Assembly: GCA_031278665.1 (NCBI GenBank)
Contig: JAITKC010000304.1
Location: 1 to 7,303, forward strand
Direction: 5' to 3'
Length of the DNA stretch: 7,303 nucleotides
DNA from: Bifidobacteriaceae bacterium
GTDB lineage: Bacteria; Actinomycetota; Actinomycetes; Actinomycetales; WQXJ01
Shown here: positions 1 through 6,651 of the stretch, piece after piece
Layout: every line of letters starts with the position of its first letter
Numbering within the stretch: position 1 is the first letter of the stretch
Notes under the pieces: generated by a model
The model's input: the letters and a program-made list of their open reading frames with translations, nothing else
Databases searched by the model: none
What the model was told of the DNA's origin: nothing
Program-made: the position numbers and the translations under genes

Positions 1-437
1 GGGCCGGGCGGCGTGGGCGAACCGGCCGGGAAGCGGATGTCCAGAACCCCGCGCACGACGCCCCCGGCGGCAACGTGCGGGCACTTCCGGACACCCGACC
101 CGGCGGGGCTGGGCCCGGCCCCGGGCAGGCCGACGCGAAACACCTGGTCAACGGCCCGGGCCAGCCGGCGTCGGCGAACCGGCCGGGAAGCCAATGTCCA
201 GAACCCCGCGCACGACGCCCCCGGCGCCAACGTGCGGTCACCTCCGGACACCCGACCCGGCGCGGCTTGACCCGGCCCCGGGCAGGTCCCCGCGAAACAC
301 CTGGTCAACGGCCCGGGCCGGCGGGCGTAGGCGAACCGGTCGGGAAGCGGATGTCTAGAACCGCGCGCACGAGGCCTTCGGCGGCAAGGTGCGCGCGCTT
401 TCGGACATCCGACCCGGCGGGGGCCGGCCCGCCCCCG
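1..437. repeat. 157-bp tandem repeat array (about 2.8 copies, open at left edge)
   Basis: The heptamer GCGAACC recurs at 17, 174 and 331, giving an exact period of 157 bp. Units are 17-173, 174-330 and a decayed third copy from 331 to about 437. Positions 1-16 are the tail of an earlier copy, so the array extends beyond the window. By eye, units 1 and 2 differ at about 14 of 157 positions with no indel. Unit 3 is more diverged and loses similarity after about 437. The period is not divisible by three, so a reading frame cannot repeat through it. Each full unit contains the 10-bp palindrome GGCCCGGGCC (153-162 and 310-319) and a nested inverted repeat (38-93 in unit 1). I do not recognise the family. 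Its position upstream of rplU suggests an intergenic array, possibly behind the gene that precedes rplU. Confidence 0.93.
349..410. other. nested inverted repeat in the third repeat unit
   Basis: The outer arms GGATGTC (349-355) and GACATCC (404-410) are perfectly complementary. The inner arms CGCGCGCAC (362-370) and GTGCGCGCG (389-397) are also perfectly complementary, around an 18-nt loop. The equivalent arms in unit 1 are TGTCC (38-42) with GGACA (89-93), and GCACG (53-57) with CGTGC (74-78). The fold is therefore kept although the sequence differs. It could act as an RNA hairpin or as a DNA-level dyad. No U-tract follows on either strand, so it is not a standard terminator. Confidence 0.6.
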
Positions 438-612
438 GTTGCCCCCAGCCCAGGCCAACACGCCGCAAACCGAGAACTTTGCTTAAGCCCTGGAAAACCG
501 CGGGATAGTCGCGGTCCAGGGCCGCTACCGGGTAGGGGACCGAACGCCTGGCGGCGTCGGGGGCGGCGAGTATGTGGACGCGCGCGTTGTCGCGGATCGC
601 GATGGTCAACAC
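355..612 (-). CDS. possible small gene or gene relic, unrecognised
   Basis: This is a minus-strand open frame ending at TAG (355-357). From about 612 down to 480 the codons have very high G/C at third positions and a mixed second position. The protein there is plausible, for example TIAIRDNARVHILAAP and YPVAALDRDYPAVFQGL. Codon character upstream of 612 in the same frame (to 717) is much less gene-like. A GGGAGG lies at 613-618, directly abutting GTG 612 and only 3 nt from TTG 609, which is poor spacing for either start. The last 28 or so codons lie inside the third 157-bp repeat unit, and the stop arises from a base change there. I recognise no family. It could be a short real protein, an internal fragment of a decayed gene, or a chance frame in GC-rich DNA. 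It runs divergently to rplU. Confidence 0.25.
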   Translation of the reverse strand: MLTIAIRDNARVHILAAPDAARRSVPYPVAALDRDYPAVFQGLSKVLGLRRVGLGWGQPGAGRPPPGRMSESARTLPPKASCARF

Positions 613-807
613 CCTCCCGGTCGGAGGCGGCGCGCCCCGCCACCGGCGGCGGCTCGGGACAGCGCCTCCACGCGCGCAAAAACTCTGAGGCGCGGACCCC
701 CGCCACACGGGCATCAACCCTGAGTCTTGCCGCTCCCCGCGCCAGCCCGCGCCAAACGGTCGCTACGCGGGCAAGAGCAACTGAGGCACGGGCCTCCATT
801 TCGCGGG
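438..807. other. region without a recognisable gene, upstream of the rplU promoter
   Basis: Apart from the possible minus-strand frame ending at 355, I see no gene here. Long open frames on both strands reflect the scarcity of stop codons in GC-rich DNA, and none has a recognisable domain. The stretch 671-790 contains three loosely similar segments around CTGAG (685, 720, 781), listed separately. No tRNA- or rRNA-like sequence is apparent. Confidence 0.6.
671..790. repeat. degenerate CTGAG-centred direct repeats
   Basis: Three segments share a weak pattern of GCGGGCAA-like sequence, then AAC or CAA, then CTGAG. The CTGAG cores start at 685, 720 and 781, preceded by CGCGCGCAAAAACT, CACGGGCATCAACC and CGCGGGCAAGAGCAA. 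Spacing is irregular (35 and 61 bp). The match is imperfect and could be chance or a decayed repeat. Confidence 0.25.
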
Positions 808-820
808 CTCATCTGATGAG
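808..820. promoter_or_regulatory. 13-bp dyad upstream of the rplU promoter
   Basis: CTCATC and GATGAG are perfect inverted copies around a central T. The dyad ends 13 bp before the -35 element of the inferred rplU promoter, where an activator site could sit. No known regulator motif is recognised, and a 6-bp half-site can occur by chance. Confidence 0.3.
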
Positions 821-833
821 TATCGTCGGCGGT

Positions 834-863
834 TTGACCCAGCCGTCTCGCTGACCGTACCCT
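834..863 (+). promoter_or_regulatory. sigma-70-type promoter for rplU-rpmA
   Basis: TTGACC (834-839) matches the -35 consensus at five of six positions. After an 18-bp spacer, TACCCT (858-863) fits the actinobacterial -10 pattern TANNNT. Transcription would begin near 869-871, giving a leader of about 110 nt. No other pair of this quality lies between here and rplU. Confidence 0.6.
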
Positions 864-869
864 AAGAGG

Positions 870-979
870 TCGGTGCGCCCGCGCCTGGCCCCGGTCGGGG
901 CGAAAGGGCTCACGCCAGACCAAATCTTTCCGAAGACCCCGGCGGGCCACGGTCGCGCCGCTAGATGATGGAGATGCTC
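870..979 (+). other. rplU 5' leader
   Basis: The inferred untranslated leader runs from the predicted start site to the rplU start codon. It contains a compact hairpin, GCCCC (888-892) with GGGGC (897-901) around a 4-nt loop. Ribosomal-protein leaders are often autoregulatory, and an L21 leader is known in Firmicutes. I cannot match this sequence to any described structure, so regulation here is only a possibility. Confidence 0.35.
970..973 (+). promoter_or_regulatory. ribosome binding site that sets the rplU start
   Basis: GGAG lies 6 nt before GTG 980. The ATG codons at 965 and 968 lie ahead of this site and have no purine-rich site of their own. The site therefore favours GTG 980, which also gives the family-typical MVYAIVR start. 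Confidence 0.6.
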
Positions 980-1288
980 GTGGTGTACGCGATAGTCAGG
1001 GCCTCCGGCCGCCAGGAGAAGGTCAAGGTCGGGGACGAGGTGGTTCTGGACCGCCGACCGGAGGCGCCGGGGGATGTCGTCGAGTTGCCGGCGCTGTTGC
1101 TGGTCGACGGCGACAAGGTGACCAGTTCGCCGAAGGCGTTGCGGAAGATCAAGGTGACGGCCGAGGTGCTCGGCAACGAGCGCGGCAAGAAGATCAACAT
1201 CTTCACCTACAAGAACAAGACCGGCCAGCATCGCCGCCAAGGCCACCGCCAGGATCTGACCCGCGTCAAAGTCACCGGGATCGAGTGA
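980..1288 (+). CDS. rplU: 50S ribosomal protein bL21
   Basis: Structural protein of the large ribosomal subunit that binds 23S rRNA in the cytoplasm. From GTG 980 the product is 102 residues, the usual bL21 length. It has the expected N-terminus [19 protein letters not shown], the central [13 protein letters not shown] strand region, and the basic C-terminal signature [14 protein letters not shown] followed by [10 protein letters not shown]. Starting at ATG 965 would add MMEML, which the family lacks and which would place the start ahead of the GGAG site. It is the first gene of a two-gene unit: its stop is followed 13 nt later by rpmA, and no prp/ysxB gene lies between them as it does in Firmicutes. 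Expression is probably driven by the promoter at 834-863. Identity is certain. The exact start is likely, with GTG 983 as the alternative. Confidence 0.97.
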   Translation: MVYAIVRASGRQEKVKVGDEVVLDRRPEAPGDVVELPALLLVDGDKVTSSPKALRKIKVTAEVLGNERGKKINIFTYKNKTGQHRRQGHRQDLTRVKVTGIE

Positions 1289-1301
1289 GGGAGCAAACAA
1301 G

Positions 1302-1559
1302 ATGGCACACAAGAAGGGCGCGTCCTCGTCCCGGAACGGTCGCGACTCGAACGCCCAGCGCTTGGGCGTCAAACTGTTCGGCGGCCAGTCGGTCAAGGCC
1401 GGCCAGATCATAGTCCGCCAGCGCGGCACCCACTTCCACCCCGGCAACGGCGTTGGGCGCGGCGGCGACGACACGCTGTTCGCCCTGACGGACGGCCACG
1501 TCAAGTTCGGCTCGCGCGGCCGGCGGCGGGTGGTCGACGTGGTCCAGCCGACTGTCTAG
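1302..1559 (+). CDS. rpmA: 50S ribosomal protein bL27
   Basis: Large-subunit ribosomal protein whose N-terminal tail reaches the peptidyl-transferase centre. The 85-residue product has the canonical order: [19 protein letters not shown], then [20 protein letters not shown], then the signature [20 protein letters not shown] and a C-terminal strand GHVKFG. The protein begins directly with AHKKG, so it lacks the cleavable N-terminal extension that Firmicutes remove with the Prp protease. This agrees with the absence of a prp gene beside it. A clear ribosome binding site AGGGAG (1288-1293) lies 8 nt before ATG 1302 and overlaps the end of rplU. Its TAG stop lies inside the first unit of the 12-bp repeat 1554-1613. 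A terminator follows at 1638-1675. Confidence 0.98.
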   Translation: MAHKKGASSSRNGRDSNAQRLGVKLFGGQSVKAGQIIVRQRGTHFHPGNGVGRGGDDTLFALTDGHVKFGSRGRRRVVDVVQPTV

Positions 1560-1613
1560 CCCGCCGTCTAGCCCGCCGTCTAGCTCGCCGTCGAGCCCGC
1601 CGTCTAGTCCACC
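1554..1613. repeat. five-unit 12-bp tandem repeat at the rpmA stop codon
   Basis: Five head-to-tail units of GTCTAGCCCGCC begin at 1554, 1566, 1578, 1590 and 1602. Units 1 and 2 are identical, units 3 and 4 have one change each, and unit 5 has two. The first unit holds the last sense codon (GTC) and stop (TAG) of rpmA. Because 12 is divisible by three, the stop recurs in frame at 1569, 1581 and 1605; unit 4 carries GAG instead. The array also concentrates four copies of CTAG, a tetranucleotide that is rare in many bacterial genomes. Confidence 0.95.
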
Positions 1614-1622
1614 GCAAGGCCC

Positions 1623-1675
1623 GGCGCCGAGAGCGCCAAGGCGTCGCCGGCCGGTCCGGCGGCGCCTTATGTTTT
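1623..1675 (+). terminator. rho-independent terminator after rpmA
   Basis: The main stem pairs AAGGCGTCGCCGG (1638-1650) with CCGGCGGCGCCTT (1656-1668) around the 5-nt loop CCGGT. It has 13 pairs, including one G-T wobble. TTTT follows at 1672-1675 after ATG. A smaller adjoining hairpin pairs GGCGC (1623-1627) with GCGCC (1633-1637). The short T-run may allow read-through into obgE. Confidence 0.8.
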
Positions 1676-1701
1676 CCGGCCCGGCCCGCAATGCCAGACC
1701 A

Positions 1702-1708
1702 GGGAGGT
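1702..1708 (+). promoter_or_regulatory. ribosome binding site that sets the obgE start
   Basis: GGGAGGT (1702-1708) lies 4-5 nt before ATG 1713. A GTG at 1707 in the same frame overlaps this site and so cannot use it. ATG 1713 is therefore the start, giving the family-typical MAEFVDRV. Confidence 0.85.
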
Positions 1709-1712
1709 GACA

Positions 1713-3245
1713 ATGGCCGAATTCGTTGACCGGGTGCGGCTGCGCCTGACCGCCGGAAAAGGCGGCAACGGCTGCGCGTCGATCCGGCGCGAGAAGTTCA
1801 AGCCCCTGGCGGGGCCGGACGGCGGCGACGGCGGCGACGGCGGCGGGATCGTCTTCGAAGTCGATCCTCAGGTCACAACTCTGCTCGGATTCCACCACGC
1901 GCCCCATCAGCGGGCCGACAACGGCCGCCCGGGCGAGGGCTCAAACCGGCTGGGCGCGGCCGGCGCCGACCGCGTCCTGGCGGTCCCGGACGGCACAGTG
2001 GTCAAATCTGTCGACGGCGAGGTGTTGGCCGACTTAGTTGGAGCGGGAACCCGGTTCGTCGCCGCGGCCGGAGGCAAGGGCGGGCTCGGCAACGCCGCGC
2101 TGGCCTCGGCCAAACGCAAGGCCCCCGGCTTCGCCCTATTGGGCGAGCCGGGCGAAGAACGCGAGGTCGTCCTGGAGTTGAAGGCGATCGCCGACGTGGC
2201 GCTAGTGGGTTTCCCGTCATCGGGCAAGTCTTCGCTGATCGCGGCGATGTCGGCGGCCCGGCCGAAGATCGCCGACTACCCGTTCACCACGCTGACCCCG
2301 AACCTGGGCGTGGTCCAGGCCGGCGACTCCCGCTACACAATAGCCGACGTGCCGGGGCTGATCCCCGGGGCCAGCGCCGGCAAAGGGCTGGGCCTGGAGT
2401 TCCTGCGCCACATCGAGCGGACGGCGGTGATCTGCCACGTGATCGACTTGGCCACAATCGAGCCCGGCCGCGACCCGCTGAGCGACTTCGAAGCGGTCGA
2501 GAACGAGCTCGCCCAGTATTCGGAGGACCTCGGCCTGGCCGGCGCCGGCCAACCGCTGATGGCGCGGCCCAGGGTGGTCGCGCTGAACAAAGTCGACGTG
2601 CCGGAGGCCGAGGAGTTGGCGGCGCTGGCGCGGCCGGACCTGGAGCGCGCCGGCTGGCCGGTGCTCGAGGTCAGCGCCGCGACGCGGCAGGGGCTGAGAC
2701 AACTCGGCTTCGTGTTGGCCCGCGAGGTGATGGCGGAGCGCGCCCGGTTGGCGCTCGACCAATCGGCGGCCGGCCGGCGGGTGGTCCTGCGGCCCAAGCC
2801 GAAGGGCGGACCCGGTTTCACAGTCGCGCGCCGCCAAGCCGCCGAAGGCCCCTATTTCCTGATTCTCGGCCGCAAAGTCGAACGCTGGGTGGCCCAAACC
2901 GACTTCGCCAACGACGAGGCCGTCGGCTACCTGGCCGACCGCCTGGCCGCGGCCGGGGTCGAAGACGAACTGGTCAAGGCGGGGGCGCAGGCCGGCGCCA
3001 CGGTGGTGATCGGCCCAGGCGAAGGGGGCGTCGTCTTCGACTGGGAGCCGACTTTGGCGACCGGCGCGGAATTGCTCGGCGGGCCCCGGGGCACCGACCC
3101 GCGCGTCGCCCCGCCCCGCCGCCGCTCAAACCAGCAGCGCCGGCGCGAGTACCACGAGTTGATGGACGCCAAGGCCGAGGCCAGGGCCGAGTTGTGGACC
3201 GAACGCCAACAAGGCCTTTGGACCGACCCCGGCGACCAGCGATGA
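1713..3245 (+). CDS. obgE: ribosome-associated GTPase ObgE/CgtA
   Basis: Essential Obg-family GTPase that binds the 50S subunit and acts in its assembly and in stress control; cytoplasmic. The 510-residue product has three domains. The glycine-rich Obg domain (about 2-158) includes [15 protein letters not shown] and [12 protein letters not shown]. The GTPase domain (about 160-335) has G1 GFPSSGKSS (166-174), switch [13 protein letters not shown] (188-199), G3 DVPGL (212-216), G4 NKVD (292-295) and G5 SAA (321-323). A C-terminal OCT domain follows (about 353-445), ending near VVFDWEP. The tail (446-510) is charged and basic, as in many actinobacterial homologues. All GTP-binding motifs are intact. 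The stop overlaps the start of the proB frame as ATGA (3242-3245), indicating coupled translation. The terminator upstream separates it at least partly from rplU-rpmA; I found no clear separate promoter in the 37-nt gap after the terminator. Confidence 0.98.
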   Translation: MAEFVDRVRLRLTAGKGGNGCASIRREKFKPLAGPDGGDGGDGGGIVFEVDPQVTTLLGFHHAPHQRADNGRPGEGSNRLGAAGADRVLAVPDGTVVKSVDGEVLADLVGAGTRFVAAAGGKGGLGNAALASAKRKAPGFALLGEPGEEREVVLELKAIADVALVGFPSSGKSSLIAAMSAARPKIADYPFTTLTPNLGVVQAGDSRYTIADVPGLIPGASAGKGLGLEFLRHIERTAVICHVIDLATIEPGRDPLSDFEAVENELAQYSEDLGLAGAGQPLMARPRVVALNKVDVPEAEELAALARPDLERAGWPVLEVSAATRQGLRQLGFVLAREVMAERARLALDQSAAGRRVVLRPKPKGGPGFTVARRQAAEGPYFLILGRKVERWVAQTDFANDEAVGYLADRLAAAGVEDELVKAGAQAGATVVIGPGEGGVVFDWEPTLATGAELLGGPRGTDPRVAPPRRRSNQQRRREYHELMDAKAEARAELWTERQQGLWTDPGDQR

Positions 3246-4546
3246 CCACGCCCCGCCCCGCCGCCCGCCAGTCCGCGAAGCCGTCGCCCGATGTCGCCGG
3301 CCCGCCTTGCGCGCCTCCGCCCGCTTCCGACCCGTCCGCAAACCCGCCGCCCGATGCCGCCGGCCCGGCCTCGGCGCGACCGCCGGGCAGCCGGGCCGAA
3401 GTGGCGGCCGCCCGCCGCCTGGTGGTCAAAATCGGCTCGTCCTCGCTGATCGACCGTCACGGGCGATTCGCGCCCGCCCGCCTGGACGCCCTGGCCGGGG
3501 CCGTGGCCGGCCACATCGCGGCCGGCCACGAGGTGGTGCTGGTCTCCTCCGGGGCCCAGGCGGCCGGACTCGAGGCGCTCGGCCTGAGGCGGCGCCCGAA
3601 GTCTTTGGCCCAGGCCCAGGCCGCCGCCTCGGTTGGCCAGGGCCGCCTGATGGCCGCTTACACCGAAGCCTTCCAGGCCCGCGGCCTGCTGGTTGGACAG
3701 GTTCTGCTGACAGCCGAGGACACAATTCGGCGCGACCGCTACCGCAACGCCCTGCGGGTGCTGGGCGAACTGCTGCGCCGCGGCATCGTGCCGATCGTCA
3801 ACGAGAACGACGCCGTCGCCACCGACGAGATCCGGTTCGGCGACAACGACCGGCTGGCCGCCCTGGTCGCCCACCTGGTGCGGGCGGACGGACTGATCCT
3901 GCTGACCGACGTCGACGCCCTCTACGACGCCCCGCCGTCGCGCCCCGGCGCGCGGCCGATCCGCGAGGTGACCGGTTCCGACCAGCTCGAAGGCCTGGAG
4001 GTGACCGGCCGGGGCTCGATGGTCGGCACCGGCGGCATGTTGACCAAAGTGCAGGCGGCGGCGCTGGCGTCATCGTCGGGGATACCGGTGTTGGCGGCGG
4101 CGGCCGACCAGGCGGCGGCGGCGCTGGCGGGCCAGGCCGGGACGGGGACGCTTTTCCACGCCACCGGGCGGCGTCTGACGGCGCGGCGCATGTGGTTGGG
4201 CTACGCCGCCGCCATGAAAGGCGTCTTGACAGTCGACGACGGCGCCGCCCGGGCGATCACCAGCGGCAAGAAATCGCTGCTGGCGGTCGGGGTGACGGCG
4301 GTCGAAGGCGATTTCCAGGCCGGCGACCCGGTTGAGGTGCGCTCCGCCCAGGGGCTGGTGCTGGCCCGCGGTCTGGCCGGATTCTCGGCCCGCGAGCTGG
4401 AACGGGTCAGGGGGCTGAGCCAAGCCCAAATCGAGGCCCTGTTGGGCGCCGGAAGCGCCCATCCCGCCGTCCACCGGGATGAAATGGCGACCCAAGCCCG
4501 TTCCCGACGGCCCGGTCGCGGCCCTGACGACGGCATCGGACAATAA
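3242..4546 (+). CDS. proB: glutamate 5-kinase with PUA domain
   Basis: Phosphorylates L-glutamate to gamma-glutamyl phosphate with ATP, the first and feedback-controlled step of proline synthesis. From ATG 3242 the product is 434 residues. The amino-acid-kinase domain has VVKIGSSSL (61-69), SSGA (102-105), NENDAV (187-192), GDND (200-203), LLTDVDALY (220-228) and GTGGMLTK (262-269). A C-terminal PUA domain starts near residue 327. The first 53 or so residues are Pro/Ala-rich, absent from typical homologues, and contain a 21-residue tandem duplication. GTG 3401 would give [14 protein letters not shown], 381 residues, placing the conserved lysine at position 10 as in E. coli ProB. It has no clear ribosome binding site. 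ATG 3242 also lacks one but overlaps the obgE stop (ATGA), so coupling could start it. Both starts remain possible. The C-terminus extends about 20 residues past HPAVHRDEM with a basic tail. proA follows 9 nt downstream. Confidence 0.95.
   Translation: MTTPRPAARQSAKPSPDVAGPPCAPPPASDPSANPPPDAAGPASARPPGSRAEVAAARRLVVKIGSSSLIDRHGRFAPARLDALAGAVAGHIAAGHEVVLVSSGAQAAGLEALGLRRRPKSLAQAQAAASVGQGRLMAAYTEAFQARGLLVGQVLLTAEDTIRRDRYRNALRVLGELLRRGIVPIVNENDAVATDEIRFGDNDRLAALVAHLVRADGLILLTDVDALYDAPPSRPGARPIREVTGSDQLEGLEVTGRGSMVGTGGMLTKVQAAALASSSGIPVLAAAADQAAAALAGQAGTGTLFHATGRRLTARRMWLGYAAAMKGVLTVDDGAARAITSGKKSLLAVGVTAVEGDFQAGDPVEVRSAQGLVLARGLAGFSARELERVRGLSQAQIEALLGAGSAHPAVHRDEMATQARSRRPGRGPDDGIGQ
3271..3396 (+). 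repeat. 63-bp in-frame duplication in the proB N-terminal extension
   Basis: The segment 3271-3333 is duplicated in tandem at 3334-3396. The best match covers the first 34 bp of each unit, beginning GTCCGC and including CCCGATG then GCCGCCGGCCCG or its near copy. The units encode 21 residues each: [12 protein letters not shown] onward and [12 protein letters not shown] onward. The second halves are more diverged. The period is divisible by three, so the frame is kept. Confidence 0.75.
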
Positions 4547-4555
4547 ACTCTCCCT

Positions 4556-5878
4556 ATGACTGAAGCTGACCGGGTGGGCGAGCCGGTCGCGGCCGGGCGC
4601 CTCGAAGTCGACGCGACCGTCAGCCGGGCCGTCCGCGAAGTCGCGCTCCGGGCGCGGGCGGCGGCGCGGCGGCTGGCGACCGCGACGCGGGCCCTAAAAG
4701 ACCAAGCCCTGCTGGCGATGGCCGACGGACTGCTGGCCGACGGCGATCTGATCCTGGCCGAAAACCGCGTCGATTTGGCGGTCGGCCAGGACAACGGCCT
4801 GGCGGCCGCGCTGGTAGACCGACTGGCGCTGACGCCGGAGCGGATTGTCGGAATTGTCGAGGCGTTGCGCGAACTGGCCGGCCTGGCGGACCCGGTGGGC
4901 CAGGTGACGCGCGGGGCGACTTTGCCGAACGGGCTCAAACTGCGCCAGGTCCGGGTGCCGATGGGTGTGGTCGGGATGATCTACGAGGCCCGGCCGAATG
5001 TCACCGCCGACGCCGCCGGACTCGGTCTGAAGTCCGGCAACGCCGTCATCTTGCGCGGCGGCGGCGCCGCCCGGCGGACCAACGCCGCCATAGTCGAGGT
5101 GCTGCGCCAGGCCGCGGCCGGGGCGGGACTGCCGGCCGACGCGATCCAGACGATCGACCAACACGGCCGCGAAGGCGTCCGGGCGCTGATGCGGGCCTGC
5201 GGCCTGGTCGACTTGCTGATCCCGCGCGGCGGGGCCGGGCTGATCCAGGCGGTGGTGCGCGAATCCCAGGTGCCGGTGATTGAGACCGGGGTCGGCAACT
5301 GCCACGTCTACGTGGACGGCGCGGCCGACCTCGACAAGTCGTTGCGAATTGTGATGAACTCCAAGACGCAGCGGCCCTCGGTTTGCAACGCCGCCGAAAC
5401 CGTGCTGGTCGACCAGGCGGTCGCGGGGGCCTTTCTGCCCGGCGCGCTGGCCGCTCTCAGCGCCGCCGGGGTCAAACTCCACCTCGACGGCCGGGCGGCC
5501 GAATTCGCCCCGGCCGGCGCCGATTGGCAGGCGGCGACACAAGAAGATTGGGGGACCGAATACCTCGCCTTGGAGTTGGCGGTGGGCGTGGTCGACGGCC
5601 TCGACGCCGCGATAGGGCACATCCAGCGGCATAGCTCCGGCCACACCGAGGCGATCTGCACCGAGGACCTGGGGAGGGCGCAGACTTTCGCCGAACGGGT
5701 CGATTCGGCCGTCGTCATGATCAACGCCTCGACCAGGTTCACCGACGGCGGCCAATTCGGTCTGGGGGCCGAAATCGGCATCTCGACCCAGAAACTGCAC
5801 GCCCGCGGTCCGATGGGCCTGACCGAGTTGACCTCGACCAAATGGATCTGCCTAGGCGACGGGCAGGTCCGCGTCTGA
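4556..5878 (+). CDS. proA: gamma-glutamyl phosphate reductase
   Basis: NADPH-dependent reductase that converts gamma-glutamyl phosphate to glutamate-5-semialdehyde, the second proline-synthesis step and partner of ProB. The 440-residue product has the aldehyde-dehydrogenase-like fold. Visible motifs are [20 protein letters not shown] (from residue 136), [32 protein letters not shown], the catalytic cysteine C277 in [20 protein letters not shown], and the conserved C-terminal [18 protein letters not shown]. Length is close to the family norm (E. coli 417), with about 20 extra N-terminal residues. ATG 4556 lies 9 nt after the proB stop. The preceding bases, ACTCTCCCT, are pyrimidine-rich and offer no ribosome binding site, so initiation probably depends on ribosomes finishing proB. 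Identity is certain and the start is probable. Confidence 0.98.
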   Translation: MTEADRVGEPVAAGRLEVDATVSRAVREVALRARAAARRLATATRALKDQALLAMADGLLADGDLILAENRVDLAVGQDNGLAAALVDRLALTPERIVGIVEALRELAGLADPVGQVTRGATLPNGLKLRQVRVPMGVVGMIYEARPNVTADAAGLGLKSGNAVILRGGGAARRTNAAIVEVLRQAAAGAGLPADAIQTIDQHGREGVRALMRACGLVDLLIPRGGAGLIQAVVRESQVPVIETGVGNCHVYVDGAADLDKSLRIVMNSKTQRPSVCNAAETVLVDQAVAGAFLPGALAALSAAGVKLHLDGRAAEFAPAGADWQAATQEDWGTEYLALELAVGVVDGLDAAIGHIQRHSSGHTEAICTEDLGRAQTFAERVDSAVVMINASTRFTDGGQFGLGAEIGISTQKLHARGPMGLTELTSTKWICLGDGQVRV

Positions 5879-6046
5879 CCGATGACCGTCCCCCGCCAAA
5901 CCCGCGCCGAAGGCCCGGCCGCGCCGCCCGGACCGGAAATTACCGCCCCGACGACAGGCGTTCTACCGGCTTTTGCACCAATCACCGGCCGATTGGTGAG
6001 ACACTTGGGGCAGTTTGATCAGCATCACGTTGCTCCAGGAGGTTTC
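5879..6046 (+). promoter_or_regulatory. proA-nadD intergenic region with perfect inverted repeat
   Basis: This 168-nt gap carries CACCAATC (5976-5983) and GATTGGTG (5991-5998), a perfect 8-bp inverted repeat around a 7-nt spacer. No T-run follows on the plus strand, and on the minus strand the stem is followed by A-rich sequence, so it is not a standard terminator. It lies about 50 bp before the nadD start, where an operator would be expected. I found no convincing -35/-10 pair. The segment from about 5960 is visibly less GC-rich than the genes. The frame of nadD is open back to ATG 5882, but that stretch has no homology-like sequence. Confidence 0.5.
6037..6042 (+). promoter_or_regulatory. 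strong ribosome binding site that sets the nadD start
   Basis: AGGAGG ends 4 nt before GTG 6047. It is the best Shine-Dalgarno match in the window and argues against the in-frame ATG 5882, which has none. Confidence 0.8.
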
Positions 6047-6651
6047 GTGCCGCCCGAATCGCTGAGCCCTCGCGTCGGCGTCATGGGTGGCACGTTCGAC
6101 CCCATTCACCACGGCCACCTGGTCGCAGCCAGCGAGGCGGCGGCCGTGTTCGAGTTGGCCGAAGTCGTTTTTGTGCCCACCGGCCAGCCGGTTTTCAAAC
6201 ACGGCCAGCCGGTCAGCGCGGCCGAGCACCGCTACCTGATGACCGTGATCGCCACCGCCTCAAATCCGCGTTTCAGCGTCAGCCGGGTGGACATCGACCG
6301 CCCCGGGCCCACCTACACCGTCGACACACTGCGCGATTTGCGCGCCGAACGGCCGGAAGCCGAGTTGTTCTTCATCACCGGCGCCGACGCCATTGGCGAC
6401 ATCCTGGTCTGGAAGGACGCCGCCGAATTATTCGAGTTGGCGCATTTCGTCGGTGTGACCCGCCCGGGCCACACTCTGCACGCCTGCGGACTGCCGCAGC
6501 GCGACGTCTCCCTCTTGGAGGTGCCGGCTTTGACGATCTCTTCGACCGATATCCGCCGCCGCGCCGCCTGCGGCCAGCCGATCTGGTACCTGGTGCCGGA
6601 TGGCGTGGTCCAATACACCGCTAAACACGGGCTCTACCGAGGGGGTGGCCA

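Noticed and set aside
1..437. CRISPR array
   Set aside because: The whole 157-bp unit is repeated, with no short repeat and unique spacer alternation, and no cas genes are present.
75..854. Long plus-strand open frame across the 157-bp array
   Set aside because: The period is not divisible by three, so each unit is read in a different frame. The composition is Arg/Pro-rich with no domain, as expected by chance at this GC content.
714..950. Minus-strand open frame over the rplU promoter
   Set aside because: It has no gene-like codon pattern or recognisable domain, and it overlaps a good plus-strand promoter and leader.
3194..3241. ATG 3194 as the proB start
   Set aside because: It lies 48 bp inside obgE in a different frame with no ribosome binding site. 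The ATGA overlap at 3242 is the more usual arrangement.
3307..4335. Second long plus-strand frame inside proB
   Set aside because: It is a shadow in another frame of an unmistakable glutamate kinase, with Arg/Gly/Pro-rich junk sequence.
5976..5998. Inverted repeat as a proA terminator
   Set aside because: No T-run follows it on either strand, and the stem is only 8 bp and not GC-rich.
5882..6046. Upstream ATG 5882 as the nadD start
   Set aside because: It has no ribosome binding site, would add 55 residues unlike NadD, and the segment contains an inverted repeat and lower GC. GTG 6047 has AGGAGG at good spacing.
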